From: Candidatus Rokuibacteriota bacterium | Lineage (GTDB): Bacteria > Methylomirabilota > Methylomirabilia > Rokubacteriales > CSP1-6 | Assembly (NCBI GenBank): GCA_003220615.1 | Contig: QHTB01000143.1 | Coordinates: forward strand, 1 to 36,157 | Direction: 5' to 3' | Length of the DNA: 36,157 bases | Shown: one piece after another, positions 14,502 through 22,429 of the stretch | Numbering within the stretch: position 1 is the stretch's first letter | How the letters are laid out: each line of letters starts with the position of its first letter | Translations under genes and position numbers: made by a program | The notes under the pieces: generated by a model | What the model was told of the DNA's origin: nothing | The model's database searches: none | What the model saw: only the letters and a program-made list of their open reading frames with translations

Positions 14502-17174
14502 TTACTGGGCGCCGTAGAGCCGGCGGTACTCGTCCCAGGAGAGCATGACGCGCTTCACGTAGAGGCGCGTCTCGTCGAACGGGATCTGCTCGACGAACGC
14601 CTCGACGTCACTCGTCTTCCGCGCCTTCCACCACTGCCGCAGGCGGTTGTCGCCGGCGTTGTACGCCGCCACCGCCAGCCGCGGATCGCGGAACTCCTTC
14701 ATGAGGCCGGCGAGAAACGCGGCGCCCAGCTCGACGTTCGCGCGGGGATCCTCGAGCAGCTCGTCGCTGAATGTCAGGCCGCGAACGCGGGCCATCGGCC
14801 CAGCGGTCCCCGGCATGAGCTGCATGAGGCCGCGGGCCCCGGCCCGGGACAGCGCCTTCGGGTCGTACCTCGACTCCTCGCGGATGACCGCGGCCACCAG
14901 GAACGGATCGATCCCGGTCCGCCGCGCGACGTCGGCGACGTCAGAGCGCCAGCCCAGGGGATAGAGCATCTCCCAGAAGGCGCGGGGCAGCGTCGGATTC
15001 CCGGCGGCGGCCAGATCGGCAAAGTGGCGGTTGAGGATCCTGAGCGCGAGGTGATACCGCTCGTCCCGGGCGTAGGCGCCCGACGCGCCATAGAGCCGGA
15101 CGGGATCGCTGACCGACGCCAGCACGAGGTCGCCCAGCTCGCGCAGCGCGAACTCGACGAGCCCGATCCGCCGCAGCAGCTCGACGCGGACGAAGCCGGG
15201 ATCGTCGACGAAGGCCTCCCGCGGATCGGCCGGCAGGCGGATGGCCGACTCGGTCGCGCTCGGTGCCGAGGCACCGTCGGCGGGAACGCGATGTGCCGCG
15301 AGGACGCCGTAATACGAGCGTGGCGCCTCGGCGAGCACACGGCGATAGGTCGGCTCAGCGGCGGCCAGGCCCGTCATCTGCTCTTGAGCTCGCCCCGCCC
15401 AGTAGAGAGCGGGCACGCGGAGCGCGCGACCACCCGGAATCTCTGCCACGCGGGTCCACGCCTGCTCGGCACCGTGTAGGTCGCCACGCAGATAGGCGAT
15501 CCAGCCGAGCCGCCACAGCGCGAGGCCCGCAACGTTGCGCGCAGGGTAGCGGCTGGCCAGCGCGCGGTAGGTGGCCACCGCGTCGTCACGGCGATCCATG
15601 TCCTCGAGCGTCTGTCCCTTGAGGTAACCGGCTTCGGCGGCCTCGGATTCCGTCGACGCGCCCTCCACCGACGTCAGCACCGCCAGGGCCTTCGCGCGCT
15701 GACCGGCCCGCCGGAGGAGTCGCGCCTGCTCGAGCCTCACCGCCGGGCGCCGCTCCGGGGCGATTCGGTCCGCAACGAGGCCGAGCGTTCGGGCCGCCAG
15801 CTCGTTGCGCCCGAGGCGGGCCGAGGCGTCGGCGACGATGCGCAGCGCGCGCACGCCGATGCTGGCATCGCCGGCTTCGTCGGCGATGCGCTGGGCCTCG
15901 TCGGAGGCCGTCTTCGGCACGCCCCCCTTGAGCAAGCGCTCGGCCCGATCGAGCCGCTGCATCGTCGACAGCGGCGGGATCGCGATGCCGGCCGCGGCCA
16001 GCGCCGCCAGACGATCCTCGGCTCCGTCGGCCCAGCCGGTCGTCGGCGCGAGGATCCGAAGCTCCCGGTACGCACTCGCCGCCGCGTCGCGCTGACCGCG
16101 AGCCTCGCCGGTTTGCCCGAGCAGGTAGAGCGCCTCCGGCAGCGCCGGCGAGTCCGGATACGACCCGATCAGCCGCTTGAGTGCGGCTTGAGCGCCGTCG
16201 TCGTCGCCGGCGCGGCCCGCCAGCGTCGCCGCTTCGAGCAACGCCTCGGGCGCCAGCAGGCTGTCGGCGTGGCGGTCGGCGATCGCCGTCACGACGGTCC
16301 GCGCAGCCGCCAGATCGCCCTCGCGGGCGAGGGCGTCGGCGAGGACGAAGCCGAGGTAATCGGAGATCGGGCTCGTCCGCGCCGCCTCGCTCGCGAACTC
16401 GCGGATCACGGGATCGTTGTTCCCCCGCTGGAACTCCACGATCGCGTCAGCCCACACGCGCTCGAGGTCGGGCGTCACGGCACGGGCGCCGCTCTGGATC
16501 GGCGGGGGCGCCGACGATCGGTGCGTCGCCCGGGGCGAGCGCGGCCCGGCCAGGCCCAGCGCCGGGATCAACGCGAGCACGACCAGCGACAGGAGCGCGG
16601 TATCGCGCATGGCCCGGCGGGTGAACGCAATGCGCTGGAGCGCCGTGATGTTGGCCAGGATCGCGAGCACCCACAGCGCCGGCTCCAGGAGATCCAGGAG
16701 CGCGCCGGCGATGAGGCAGATCAACCGCTCGGGGCGCTCCATCATCCCGACGTTGCACTCGATGCCGATCGACTCCGCGCGCGCCTTCGTGTAGCTCACC
16801 ATCACGCTGCCGACCAGCGCGGCCATGGCCAGGATGGCGCCGCGCGCGTTCGGCGTCCGCGCGAAGAGCACGACGATGCCGAGCAGGACGACGAGGTCCG
16901 AGTACCGGTCGATCACCGAATCGAGGAAGGCCCCGAACGGCGTCACCTGGCCCGACGCGCGGGCCAGCGATCCGTCGAAGAAGTCGAACAGGCCGGCCAG
17001 GATCAGGAGAAACCCGGCGCTCCGCGTGCGCCCGGTGACGAAGGCGGAGGCCGCCAGCAGGCTCACGCCGAGCCCCGCCAGCGTGAGGTGATTGGGCCGG
17101 AGGTGCAGGCGGAACAGCGCATAGCCGATCGGCGCCGTCCAGCCGCGGAGCGTCTCGCGGTACCGACTCAGCAC
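14502..17174 (-). CDS. Fusion: CDP-alcohol phosphatidyltransferase + SLT lytic transglycosylase
   Basis: An 890-aa open frame joins two enzymes. Residues 1-188 are a membrane CDP-alcohol phosphatidyltransferase with the full signature DxxDGxxAR...GxxxDxxxD (D64, D67, G68, A71, R72, G81, D85, D89) and about six helices, for phospholipid headgroup transfer. From M189 comes a signal-peptide-like helix (MRDTALLSLVVLALIPALGL), helical repeats, and a C-terminal Slt70-type catalytic domain with IREESRYDP (catalytic Glu about 767), GARGLMQLMPGTA and AVAAYNAGDNRL, which cleaves peptidoglycan glycan strands. There is no stop between the parts and no ribosome binding site before M189 (codon at 16610). 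GTG 17174 lies 13 nt after glnD. Topology allows the fusion: six helices, then a seventh placing the transglycosylase in the periplasm. A lost stop codon or sequence error is the alternative. Confidence 0.8.
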   Translation of the reverse strand: MLSRYRETLRGWTAPIGYALFRLHLRPNHLTLAGLGVSLLAASAFVTGRTRSAGFLLILAGLFDFFDGSLARASGQVTPFGAFLDSVIDRYSDLVVLLGIVVLFARTPNARGAILAMAALVGSVMVSYTKARAESIGIECNVGMMERPERLICLIAGALLDLLEPALWVLAILANITALQRIAFTRRAMRDTALLSLVVLALIPALGLAGPRSPRATHRSSAPPPIQSGARAVTPDLERVWADAIVEFQRGNNDPVIREFASEAARTSPISDYLGFVLADALAREGDLAAARTVVTAIADRHADSLLAPEALLEAATLAGRAGDDDGAQAALKRLIGSYPDSPALPEALYLLGQTGEARGQRDAAASAYRELRILAPTTGWADGAEDRLAALAAAGIAIPPLSTMQRLDRAERLLKGGVPKTASDEAQRIADEAGDASIGVRALRIVADASARLGRNELAARTLGLVADRIAPERRPAVRLEQARLLRRAGQRAKALAVLTSVEGASTESEAAEAGYLKGQTLEDMDRRDDAVATYRALASRYPARNVAGLALWRLGWIAYLRGDLHGAEQAWTRVAEIPGGRALRVPALYWAGRAQEQMTGLAAAEPTYRRVLAEAPRSYYGVLAAHRVPADGASAPSATESAIRLPADPREAFVDDPGFVRVELLRRIGLVEFALRELGDLVLASVSDPVRLYGASGAYARDERYHLALRILNRHFADLAAAGNPTLPRAFWEMLYPLGWRSDVADVARRTGIDPFLVAAVIREESRYDPKALSRAGARGLMQLMPGTAGPMARVRGLTFSDELLEDPRANVELGAAFLAGLMKEFRDPRLAVAAYNAGDNRLRQWWKARKTSDVEAFVEQIPFDETRLYVKRVMLSWDEYRRLYGAQ

Positions 17175-17187
17175 GGCTGACCGCGCC

Positions 17188-19860
17188 TCACAGCGGTTGC
17201 ACCAGCGCCTGCTCGAGTGTCTGCCGCAAGCGCTCGAGGGCGTCCGGATCCTCCACGCGGCGGCCCTGGCCATCGTGGACGTAGAACGTGTCGTAGGCCT
17301 GATCGATCTCGGTGGCGATGCGCGCGCTGCCGATGTCGAGGCCGCACGCCGACAGCGTGCGCGTGATGAGATAGAGCAGGCCGAGACGATCGGGACACTT
17401 CACTTCCACGACCGTGAACGCATCGCTCAAGGTGTTGTCGATGCTGATCCGGGGCGACTCGGGCACGACGGTCGGCAGCCGGCCGGCGGCGCGGCGGCGC
17501 TCGAGCAGGGCGTCCACGCTCTCCTCGCCGGTCAACACGGAGCGCAGCGCGGCCAGCGTGCGCCGCCAGTGGGCCGGCGAGGTGATGGTCTCGCCGGTCG
17601 GATCGTTCACCTGGAAGGTGTCGATCGCGATGCCGTCGCCCCGCGTGGAGATCTGCGCCGAGATGATGTTGATGCCGTGGGCGGCCAGCGTGCCGGCGAT
17701 CAGCGAGAAGAGACCAGGCAAGTCCCGGGTGACGACGACCAGATCCGAGCTGCCCAGATCGGGATGATGAAACAGCTCGGTCGCCACCGGCGCCTCCTCG
17801 AGGCGCTGGAGCAAGCGCAGGTGCTCGGCGATGCGCTGGGCGCTCGTCGTCGCCAGATAGCGCTCCGACATCATGGCCAGGTGGCCCTTCACCGCCTGCA
17901 CGGACACGTCCTGCTTGACGAGGGGCACCACGCGATCGGCGAGCACCGCGCGGTTCGGGCGCTCGAGACGGCCGCCGGTCACGCGCGCCATCGTCCGTGC
18001 GTAGAGCTCGTGCAGGATCACCGCCTGCCACGGCGTGAGGACTCCCGGCCCCACCGCGCGCATGTCGGCCCACGTGAGCAGGTAGAGCATCCGGAGCCGC
18101 TGGGGATCGCCCACGGCGGCGGCGAAGTCGGCGATCGTTTTCGGATCGTCGATGTCCCGGCGCTGGGCCACGTGGGACATCGTGAGGTGATGGGCGACGA
18201 GGAACTCGACGACGGCGGCGGCGGCGGCGGGCAGGTCGAGGCGCGTGCAGAGCGCCTGGATGAGCGGGATGCCTTTCTTGACGTGGCCATGGCCCTTGGC
18301 CTTGCCGATGTCGTGTAGCAGCATGCCGAGCATCAGCAGCTCCGGCTTCTCCACCTCGCTGAAGACCTGCGCCGCTCCCTCGGACTCCGCCGACTGGCCG
18401 GGCGCCAACGCCTCCATGTGCTCGACGGCCAGCAGCGAGTGCTGGTCGGCCGAGAACTTGTGGTAGACGTCGTACTGCACCAGACACGTCAGCGCGCCGA
18501 ACTCGGGCAGATAGCGTCCGAGGACGCCGAGCTCGTGCATCTCCGAGAGCGTCACCGCCACCCGCCCCCACGTCCGGCAGATGTCGAGGAACAGCTCCCG
18601 CACCGCGGGCGAGCTGCGGAAGTCGTCGTCGATCAGGTCGAGCGACTCCTCGACCGCCCGCTCGAGCTCGACGGACAGCTCACACCCGAGCCGATGCAGA
18701 TGCCAGAACACCTTCATGAGCCGCGTCGGATTGGCGGCGAACACCGCGCTGTCGCGGTCGGCGAGATAGAGGCGCCCGTCGATGAAGACCAGGCCGTCGG
18801 CCAGCGCCTGATGACGGTTGCGCCGCTCGGCGACGCCACGCACGGTGACCGTCTCCTGGCAGCGCGCGATGAGCCGGCGCGAGACGCGATGAATGGCGCG
18901 CGCGTGCAGGTAGTACTCGCGCATGAACCGCTCGACGTCGAGGCTGCGCTCGTCGCCCTCGTAGCCGAAGTTCCGCGCGATGGCCGGCTGCACGTCCCGG
19001 CCGAGCACGTCGTTCTTGTGGCCGGCGAGGAAATGAAGCTCGTTGCGAACGCGCCAGAGGAAGGTGAGGGCGGCGTCCGTCTGCGCTTGCTCGCGTGGCG
19101 TGATCAACCCCTTGTCGTTGAGCTCGCGCAGCGTGCGCGTGCCGAACTTCGCGGCGGCCAGCCACATCGCCGTGTGCATGTCGCGCAGGCCGCCCGCCGA
19201 CTCCTTGATGTTCGGCTCGCCGATGTAGGGCGACGCGCCGTACTTACGGTACCGCTGGTCGCGCTCGGCCAGGGTCGCCGCCAGGAACTGCTCGAAGTCG
19301 CGCTGGTAGACGTTCTCCTCGAGCACTCGACGGAACCGGGCGAACAGCCGGCGGTCGCCGGCGAGGAACCTCGCCGCCTGCATGGACGTTCGACTGGCGA
19401 GGTCGGTCCGGGCGATCGCGACACAGTCCGGCAGCGAGCGCAGGCTGTGGCCGATCTGGAGTCCGAGGTCCCACAGCGTATAGAGCAGCTCCTGGGTCAC
19501 CCGCTGGACGTACGGGGACAGCTCAGCGTCGTAGATCACCATGAGGTCGATGTCGGACGACGGATGGAGCTCGCCGCGGCCGTAACCGCCCAGGGCGATG
19601 ACGACGAACGGGGTTGCCGCCAGACCATTGGTGTCGCTTGTAATGAGCTTCGTCAACGACTTCACGAGGTCGTCCACCACGCGGGCGTGGGCCTGCACGG
19701 ACTCCTGGCCGGAGGCGCCACCGGCGTGCATAACCTTCACGGAGTCGAGCCCCTCGGCGAGGGCAGCACGGAAGAAGTCGAGCCGGAGTCGCCGCCGGTC
19801 GTCCGCGCGGTCGGCCTTGGCCTCGGCGCGCCGGGCCCGGCGATACAGCTCGGGCGACAT
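17188..19860 (-). CDS. glnD: Bifunctional uridylyltransferase/uridylyl-removing enzyme GlnD
   Basis: An 890-aa nitrogen-status sensor that uridylylates and de-uridylylates PII. Domains in order: nucleotidyltransferase with GGYGRGELHPSSDIDL (91-106), the GlnD PII-uridylyltransferase helical region with NIKESAGGLRDMHT, an HD hydrolase domain with MLLHDIGKAKGHGH near residue 515, and two C-terminal ACT domains (starting near LVVVTRDLPGLFSLIAG and TVVEVKCPDRLGLLYLITR) that bind glutamine. Length is normal for the family. The ATG at 19860 has no ribosome binding site but sits just after a good promoter. The phosphatidyltransferase-transglycosylase gene follows 13 nt downstream, probably in the same transcript. 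Confidence 0.95.
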   Translation of the reverse strand: MSPELYRRARRAEAKADRADDRRRLRLDFFRAALAEGLDSVKVMHAGGASGQESVQAHARVVDDLVKSLTKLITSDTNGLAATPFVVIALGGYGRGELHPSSDIDLMVIYDAELSPYVQRVTQELLYTLWDLGLQIGHSLRSLPDCVAIARTDLASRTSMQAARFLAGDRRLFARFRRVLEENVYQRDFEQFLAATLAERDQRYRKYGASPYIGEPNIKESAGGLRDMHTAMWLAAAKFGTRTLRELNDKGLITPREQAQTDAALTFLWRVRNELHFLAGHKNDVLGRDVQPAIARNFGYEGDERSLDVERFMREYYLHARAIHRVSRRLIARCQETVTVRGVAERRNRHQALADGLVFIDGRLYLADRDSAVFAANPTRLMKVFWHLHRLGCELSVELERAVEESLDLIDDDFRSSPAVRELFLDICRTWGRVAVTLSEMHELGVLGRYLPEFGALTCLVQYDVYHKFSADQHSLLAVEHMEALAPGQSAESEGAAQVFSEVEKPELLMLGMLLHDIGKAKGHGHVKKGIPLIQALCTRLDLPAAAAAVVEFLVAHHLTMSHVAQRRDIDDPKTIADFAAAVGDPQRLRMLYLLTWADMRAVGPGVLTPWQAVILHELYARTMARVTGGRLERPNRAVLADRVVPLVKQDVSVQAVKGHLAMMSERYLATTSAQRIAEHLRLLQRLEEAPVATELFHHPDLGSSDLVVVTRDLPGLFSLIAGTLAAHGINIISAQISTRGDGIAIDTFQVNDPTGETITSPAHWRRTLAALRSVLTGEESVDALLERRRAAGRLPTVVPESPRISIDNTLSDAFTVVEVKCPDRLGLLYLITRTLSACGLDIGSARIATEIDQAYDTFYVHDGQGRRVEDPDALERLRQTLEQALVQPL

Positions 19861-19870
19861 GACGAGGCAG

Positions 19871-19900
19871 AGCGTAGCAATCCGCGGCGAATACTGTCAA
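19871..19900 (-). promoter_or_regulatory. glnD promoter
   Basis: On the minus strand TTGACA (19900-19895) is a perfect -35, followed by 18 nt and TACGCT (19876-19871). The -10 ends 10 nt before the glnD ATG, so the leader would be only a few bases. Confidence 0.5.
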
Positions 19901-19917
19901 ATCGGACGCGGACTTAT

Positions 19918-19923
19918 TACAAT
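19918..19923 (+). promoter_or_regulatory. -10 element of hisC
   Basis: TACAAT (5 of 6 matches to TATAAT) ends 6 nt before the hisC ATG at 19930, predicting transcription start at or next to the A of ATG. No clear TTGACA-like -35 on this strand. The 69-nt glnD-hisC gap thus holds two divergent, near-leaderless promoters. Confidence 0.4.
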
Positions 19924-19929
19924 GCCAAG

Positions 19930-21006
19930 ATGCGACGCATTTGGCGTGCTGCGGTCGACCGTATTGCCCCGTATGACCCTGGCCGGCCACTGGAGGCGCT
20001 CGCCTCCGATCTAGGCCGAACCGACCTCGTCCGGCTGTCGGCCAATGAGAGCCCGCTCGGCCCCTCGCCTCGCGTCGTCGAGGCGATTGCGCGCGAGGCC
20101 GCCCGCGTCCACCTCTATCCTGACGGTGGCTCGACCTCGCTGCGCGAGGCGCTGGCAGCGCGGCTGGGTGTGGCCCCCGCCCAGATCGTCGTCGGTAACG
20201 GCGCCGACGAGCTGCTCGCGCTCATCGGTTGGGCAGCCCTGGAGCCGGGCGACGAGGTGATCATCCCCCAGCCCTCCTTCGAGCCCTACACGACCGTGGT
20301 CGAGCTGATGGCCGCCCGGGTGGTTCCAAGCCCGCTGGCGAAGTACGAGACCGATCTGGACGACATGGCCAGCCGATTGACGGCGAGGACGAAGGCGATC
20401 GTGCTGTGCTCGCCACACAACCCGGCCGGCACGATCATCCGCCGCGCGCCGCTGACGGCCTTCCTCGACGCTCTCGGTAACGACGCGCCGCTGACCCTCC
20501 TCGACGAGGCCTACTGCGACTTCTGCGACGATCCCGAATATCCCGACGGCATCACGTTGCTGGCTCACTACCCCCGCCTGATCCTGCTGCGGACGTTTTC
20601 GAAGATCGCGGGGCTCGCCGGCCTGCGCGTCGGCTACACGGTGGCCACCGCCGACGTCGCCGAGCGGCTCAATCGCGTGCGCGCGCCCTACAACGTGAAC
20701 CGTCTCGGACAGGTCGCCGCACTCGCCGCGCTCGAGGATCGCGCCCACTGGGAGCGCACCCGGGACGTGGTGATCCGCGAGCGCGCATTTCTCTCCCGCG
20801 AGTTGTCTCGCCGCGGCTTCGGCTTCCCGCCGTCGCAGGCGAACTTCCTGCTGGTGCAAGTGCCGCAGGCGAGCGCCGTGCTCCAGCGCCTGCTGCGCGC
20901 CGGGATCATCGTGCGTGATGGCGCGGCCGTCGGATTCCCTGACCACTTGCGGATCGCCGTTGGGGATCACGCGGCGAACGTGCGCCTGCTCGAGGCGTTG
21001 GCCTGA
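19930..21006 (+). CDS. hisC: Histidinol-phosphate aminotransferase
   Basis: A 358-aa fold-type I PLP aminotransferase. Diagnostic segments: RLSANESPLGPSPRV and YPDGGSTSLREALAARLGV at the N-terminus, VVGNGADELLALI, CSPHNPAGT, LLDEAYCDF, and the Schiff-base lysine in LRTFSKIAGLAGLRVGY. Expected to convert imidazole-acetol phosphate and glutamate to histidinol phosphate; some HisC-like enzymes also transaminate aromatic amino acids, and no other his genes are nearby to decide. The ATG at 19930 is chosen because the residues upstream of it are not conserved-looking and a -10 element ends 6 nt before it. The open frame extends far upstream only by chance, antisense to glnD. Confidence 0.88.
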   Translation: MRRIWRAAVDRIAPYDPGRPLEALASDLGRTDLVRLSANESPLGPSPRVVEAIAREAARVHLYPDGGSTSLREALAARLGVAPAQIVVGNGADELLALIGWAALEPGDEVIIPQPSFEPYTTVVELMAARVVPSPLAKYETDLDDMASRLTARTKAIVLCSPHNPAGTIIRRAPLTAFLDALGNDAPLTLLDEAYCDFCDDPEYPDGITLLAHYPRLILLRTFSKIAGLAGLRVGYTVATADVAERLNRVRAPYNVNRLGQVAALAALEDRAHWERTRDVVIRERAFLSRELSRRGFGFPPSQANFLLVQVPQASAVLQRLLRAGIIVRDGAAVGFPDHLRIAVGDHAANVRLLEALA

Positions 21007-21018
21007 CGCGGTAACGGA

Positions 21019-21045
21019 CGCGCCGTAACACCGTCCGGCGGCGCG
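21019..21045 (+). terminator. Possible GC-rich hairpin after hisC
   Basis: CGCGCCG (21019-21025) pairs with CGGCGCG (21039-21045) across a 13-nt loop. It lies 12 nt after the hisC stop and 17 nt after the end of the convergent frameshifted gene. No T-tract follows, so this is at best a weak or factor-dependent terminator. Confidence 0.25.
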
Positions 21046-21062
21046 ATCCGCGGCCGGCCCGG

Positions 21063-21318
21063 CTAGGCACGGCCGTCGGGAATCTCAGCCACCACGTCAT
21101 CGGCGCAGCGCTTGAGCGCCGCCACGAGCCGCTCGCGCGCTTCACCTGAATGTTCCGCGGCCTCGACGGCATCGCGCGGCACATCGACGCCGGCCCAGGA
21201 CGCCCGTCGTTCCTGGGATCGTCACCGAGTAGTGACGCTCCCGTTCCTCGACACCGACGACATTCGCATTCGGCGCGATTTCCGGCACGAGCGATTCGAT
21301 CAGTCGACGACCATCCAT
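21063..21318 (-). pseudogene. Small gene of unknown function split by a +1 frameshift
   Basis: The ATG at 21318 follows GGAGG with a 5-nt spacer and encodes MDGRRLIESLVPEIAPNANV, then ERERHYSVTIPGTTGVLG, before entering low-quality Arg-rich sequence. In another frame the reading resumes as GVDVPRDAVEAAEHSGEARE, ending RCADDVVAEIPDGRA and TAG (21065-21063). Removing one base in the run at 21190-21196 (GGGCCGG to GGGCGG on the minus strand) would join them into one ~84-aa acidic, helix-rich protein. The second half has no start of its own. The gene is either a recent pseudogene, a sequencing/assembly error, or a programmed frameshift; no slippery heptamer is obvious. No family recognised. Confidence 0.5.
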
Positions 21319-21380
21319 ACCCACCTCCGCGACGAGCGCGTGTCGAGAGGGCAACGCGAGTGCCAGCGCCGCGGCTGACG

Positions 21381-21389
21381 TTATCCACA
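21381..21389 (+). promoter_or_regulatory. Perfect consensus DnaA box
   Basis: TTATCCACA, identical to the strong DnaA box, lies in the intergenic stretch 21319-21618 upstream of both flanking genes. It is single; no cluster, AT-rich unwinding region or replication gene accompanies it, so an origin is not indicated. It could titrate DnaA or regulate a neighbour, or be chance. Confidence 0.35.
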
Positions 21390-21395
21390 CCGCGT

Positions 21396-21430
21396 TCTAC
21401 AAATTCATCCTGCGCTGTCTACAAAGTTCA
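21396..21430 (+). repeat. Direct repeat with 22-nt period
   Basis: TCTACAAATTCA (21396-21407) and TCTACAAAGTTCA (21418-21430) start 22 nt apart, about two helical turns, in an unusually AT-rich patch next to the DnaA box. This spacing suits a dimeric regulator binding one face of DNA. The remainder of the gap up to 21618 shows nothing else I can name. Confidence 0.35.
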
Positions 21431-21618
21431 CGGCGCGACGCGCTGACGTGATCGTCACACCCGTGATGGGAGCGCGATTGGCGTGGTAATGCCACAGGTG
21501 CGATGTCAGACCACGCCTCGCCGGGCCCTGGCCTTTTCATTACACGCCTTTCTTCCTTCTGCTCGCAGCGGCGAGAACACCATCGTCAGGGGCGTGTTGT
21601 CACGATCGGAGGCTCGCC

Positions 21619-21915
21619 ATGGAACGCATGAATCGATTGACCGAGCTTCGAGAGAACGGAACGATGCGGTGGTCCGGAGAGCAACACGCGTGGGTTGCCG
21701 AGCCGGACGCTGTCGTGAGCGCGCTCGCCCACGACGGGTTCGAGGAGTACAAGCGCGAGGTCGCGCGCTGTGGTCACGATCGGGCGCCGGCCGGCGGCGT
21801 GTGGCAAGGGCTCAACAGCAAGACCGGCGCGATCGCGGCGGCGATCTGGGTCAGGGCGGACACGCCGCTCGTGTTCATCGACATCGACGGTGAGACGGTG
21901 CGTGGCGATGCCTAG
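21619..21915 (+). CDS. Conserved-looking small protein of unknown function
   Basis: A 98-aa soluble protein, no signal or membrane segment. GGAGG (21607-21611) lies 7 nt before the ATG. The C-terminal half (GGVWQGLNSKTGAIAAAIWV, then PLVFIDIDGETV) looks like an alternating beta/turn domain; the N-terminal half is helical. I do not recognise the family. It overlaps the next small gene by 8 nt, so the two are likely co-translated, beginning a run of small genes that leads to the MerB-like gene. Confidence 0.6.
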   Translation: MERMNRLTELRENGTMRWSGEQHAWVAEPDAVVSALAHDGFEEYKREVARCGHDRAPAGGVWQGLNSKTGAIAAAIWVRADTPLVFIDIDGETVRGDA

Positions 21916-22120
21916 ACCAGCGGACGACTGGTGGGCCGACGTCGAGCAGGATTTCCTCGCGTGCCTGGAGGGTGACGGCTCGACTTCGATCGCGACGACC
22001 GCGCGCCGACTGGCGATCTCGGAGGATGCGGCCAGCTCCCTGGTCGCCATCCTCGCCCGTGAAGGAAAAGTCCGAATCAGCGTCGTCGAGCGCGTTCGCC
22101 GCGGCGACGAAGCGGCATAG
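21908..22120 (+). CDS. Small winged-helix-like protein
   Basis: A 70-aa protein starting at the ATG at 21908 inside the end of the preceding gene. SIATTARRLAISEDAASSLV has the helix-turn-helix spacing of winged-helix folds, followed by AILAREGKVRISVVERV, which fits the recognition helix end and wing. It may bind DNA or be a protein-interaction wHTH. No close family recognised. Coupled to the upstream gene by an 8-nt overlap; the phasin-like gene follows 13 nt later. Confidence 0.55.
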   Translation: MPRPADDWWADVEQDFLACLEGDGSTSIATTARRLAISEDAASSLVAILAREGKVRISVVERVRRGDEAA

Positions 22121-22133
22121 GAGAGAGACAGCG

Positions 22134-22409
22134 ATGGCCGACCAGGAGCAGACCGCGCTGTGGGCCGAGGCCAATCGCCGGGTGCTCGACGATCTCAGCG
22201 AGCTATCGATCGCGGCGGTCAAGGAAACGCTGCTCGAAAGCGTGGACACGGCGCAGCGGACCTTCAGGCTGATCGGCGCCAACGCCAAGGCGCTCAGCCA
22301 GGCCGTGGATCGTGTGCACGCGACGGCCGAGCAGACCGGTCAGCGCGTTCAGGAAACGCTGTCGACCAGCGCGTCCCGCGCTCGCGAGGCGGTGCGCCGA
22401 GCCGCCTGA
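22134..22409 (+). CDS. Phasin-like helical protein
   Basis: A 91-aa, almost entirely helical, Cys-free protein (begins MADQEQTALWAEANRRVLDD; later SVDTAQRTFRLIGANAKALS). Amphipathic heptads with many Ala, Gln and Thr resemble phasins that coat polyhydroxyalkanoate granules, or other small coiled-coil proteins. No PHA genes are nearby, so that role is only a guess. AGGAG is about 10 nt upstream of the ATG, on the stop of the preceding gene. The MerB-like gene begins 20 nt downstream. Confidence 0.55.
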   Translation: MADQEQTALWAEANRRVLDDLSELSIAAVKETLLESVDTAQRTFRLIGANAKALSQAVDRVHATAEQTGQRVQETLSTSASRAREAVRRAA

Positions 22410-22429
22410 GCTGAGCTATCCTCGGCGGC

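Noticed and set aside
18418..19929. 862-codon plus frame containing hisC at its end
   Set aside because: The first 504 codons are antisense to glnD and have no protein-like composition.
21381..21389. Replication origin
   Set aside because: A single DnaA box without dnaA, dnaN, an AT-rich unwinding region or other boxes.
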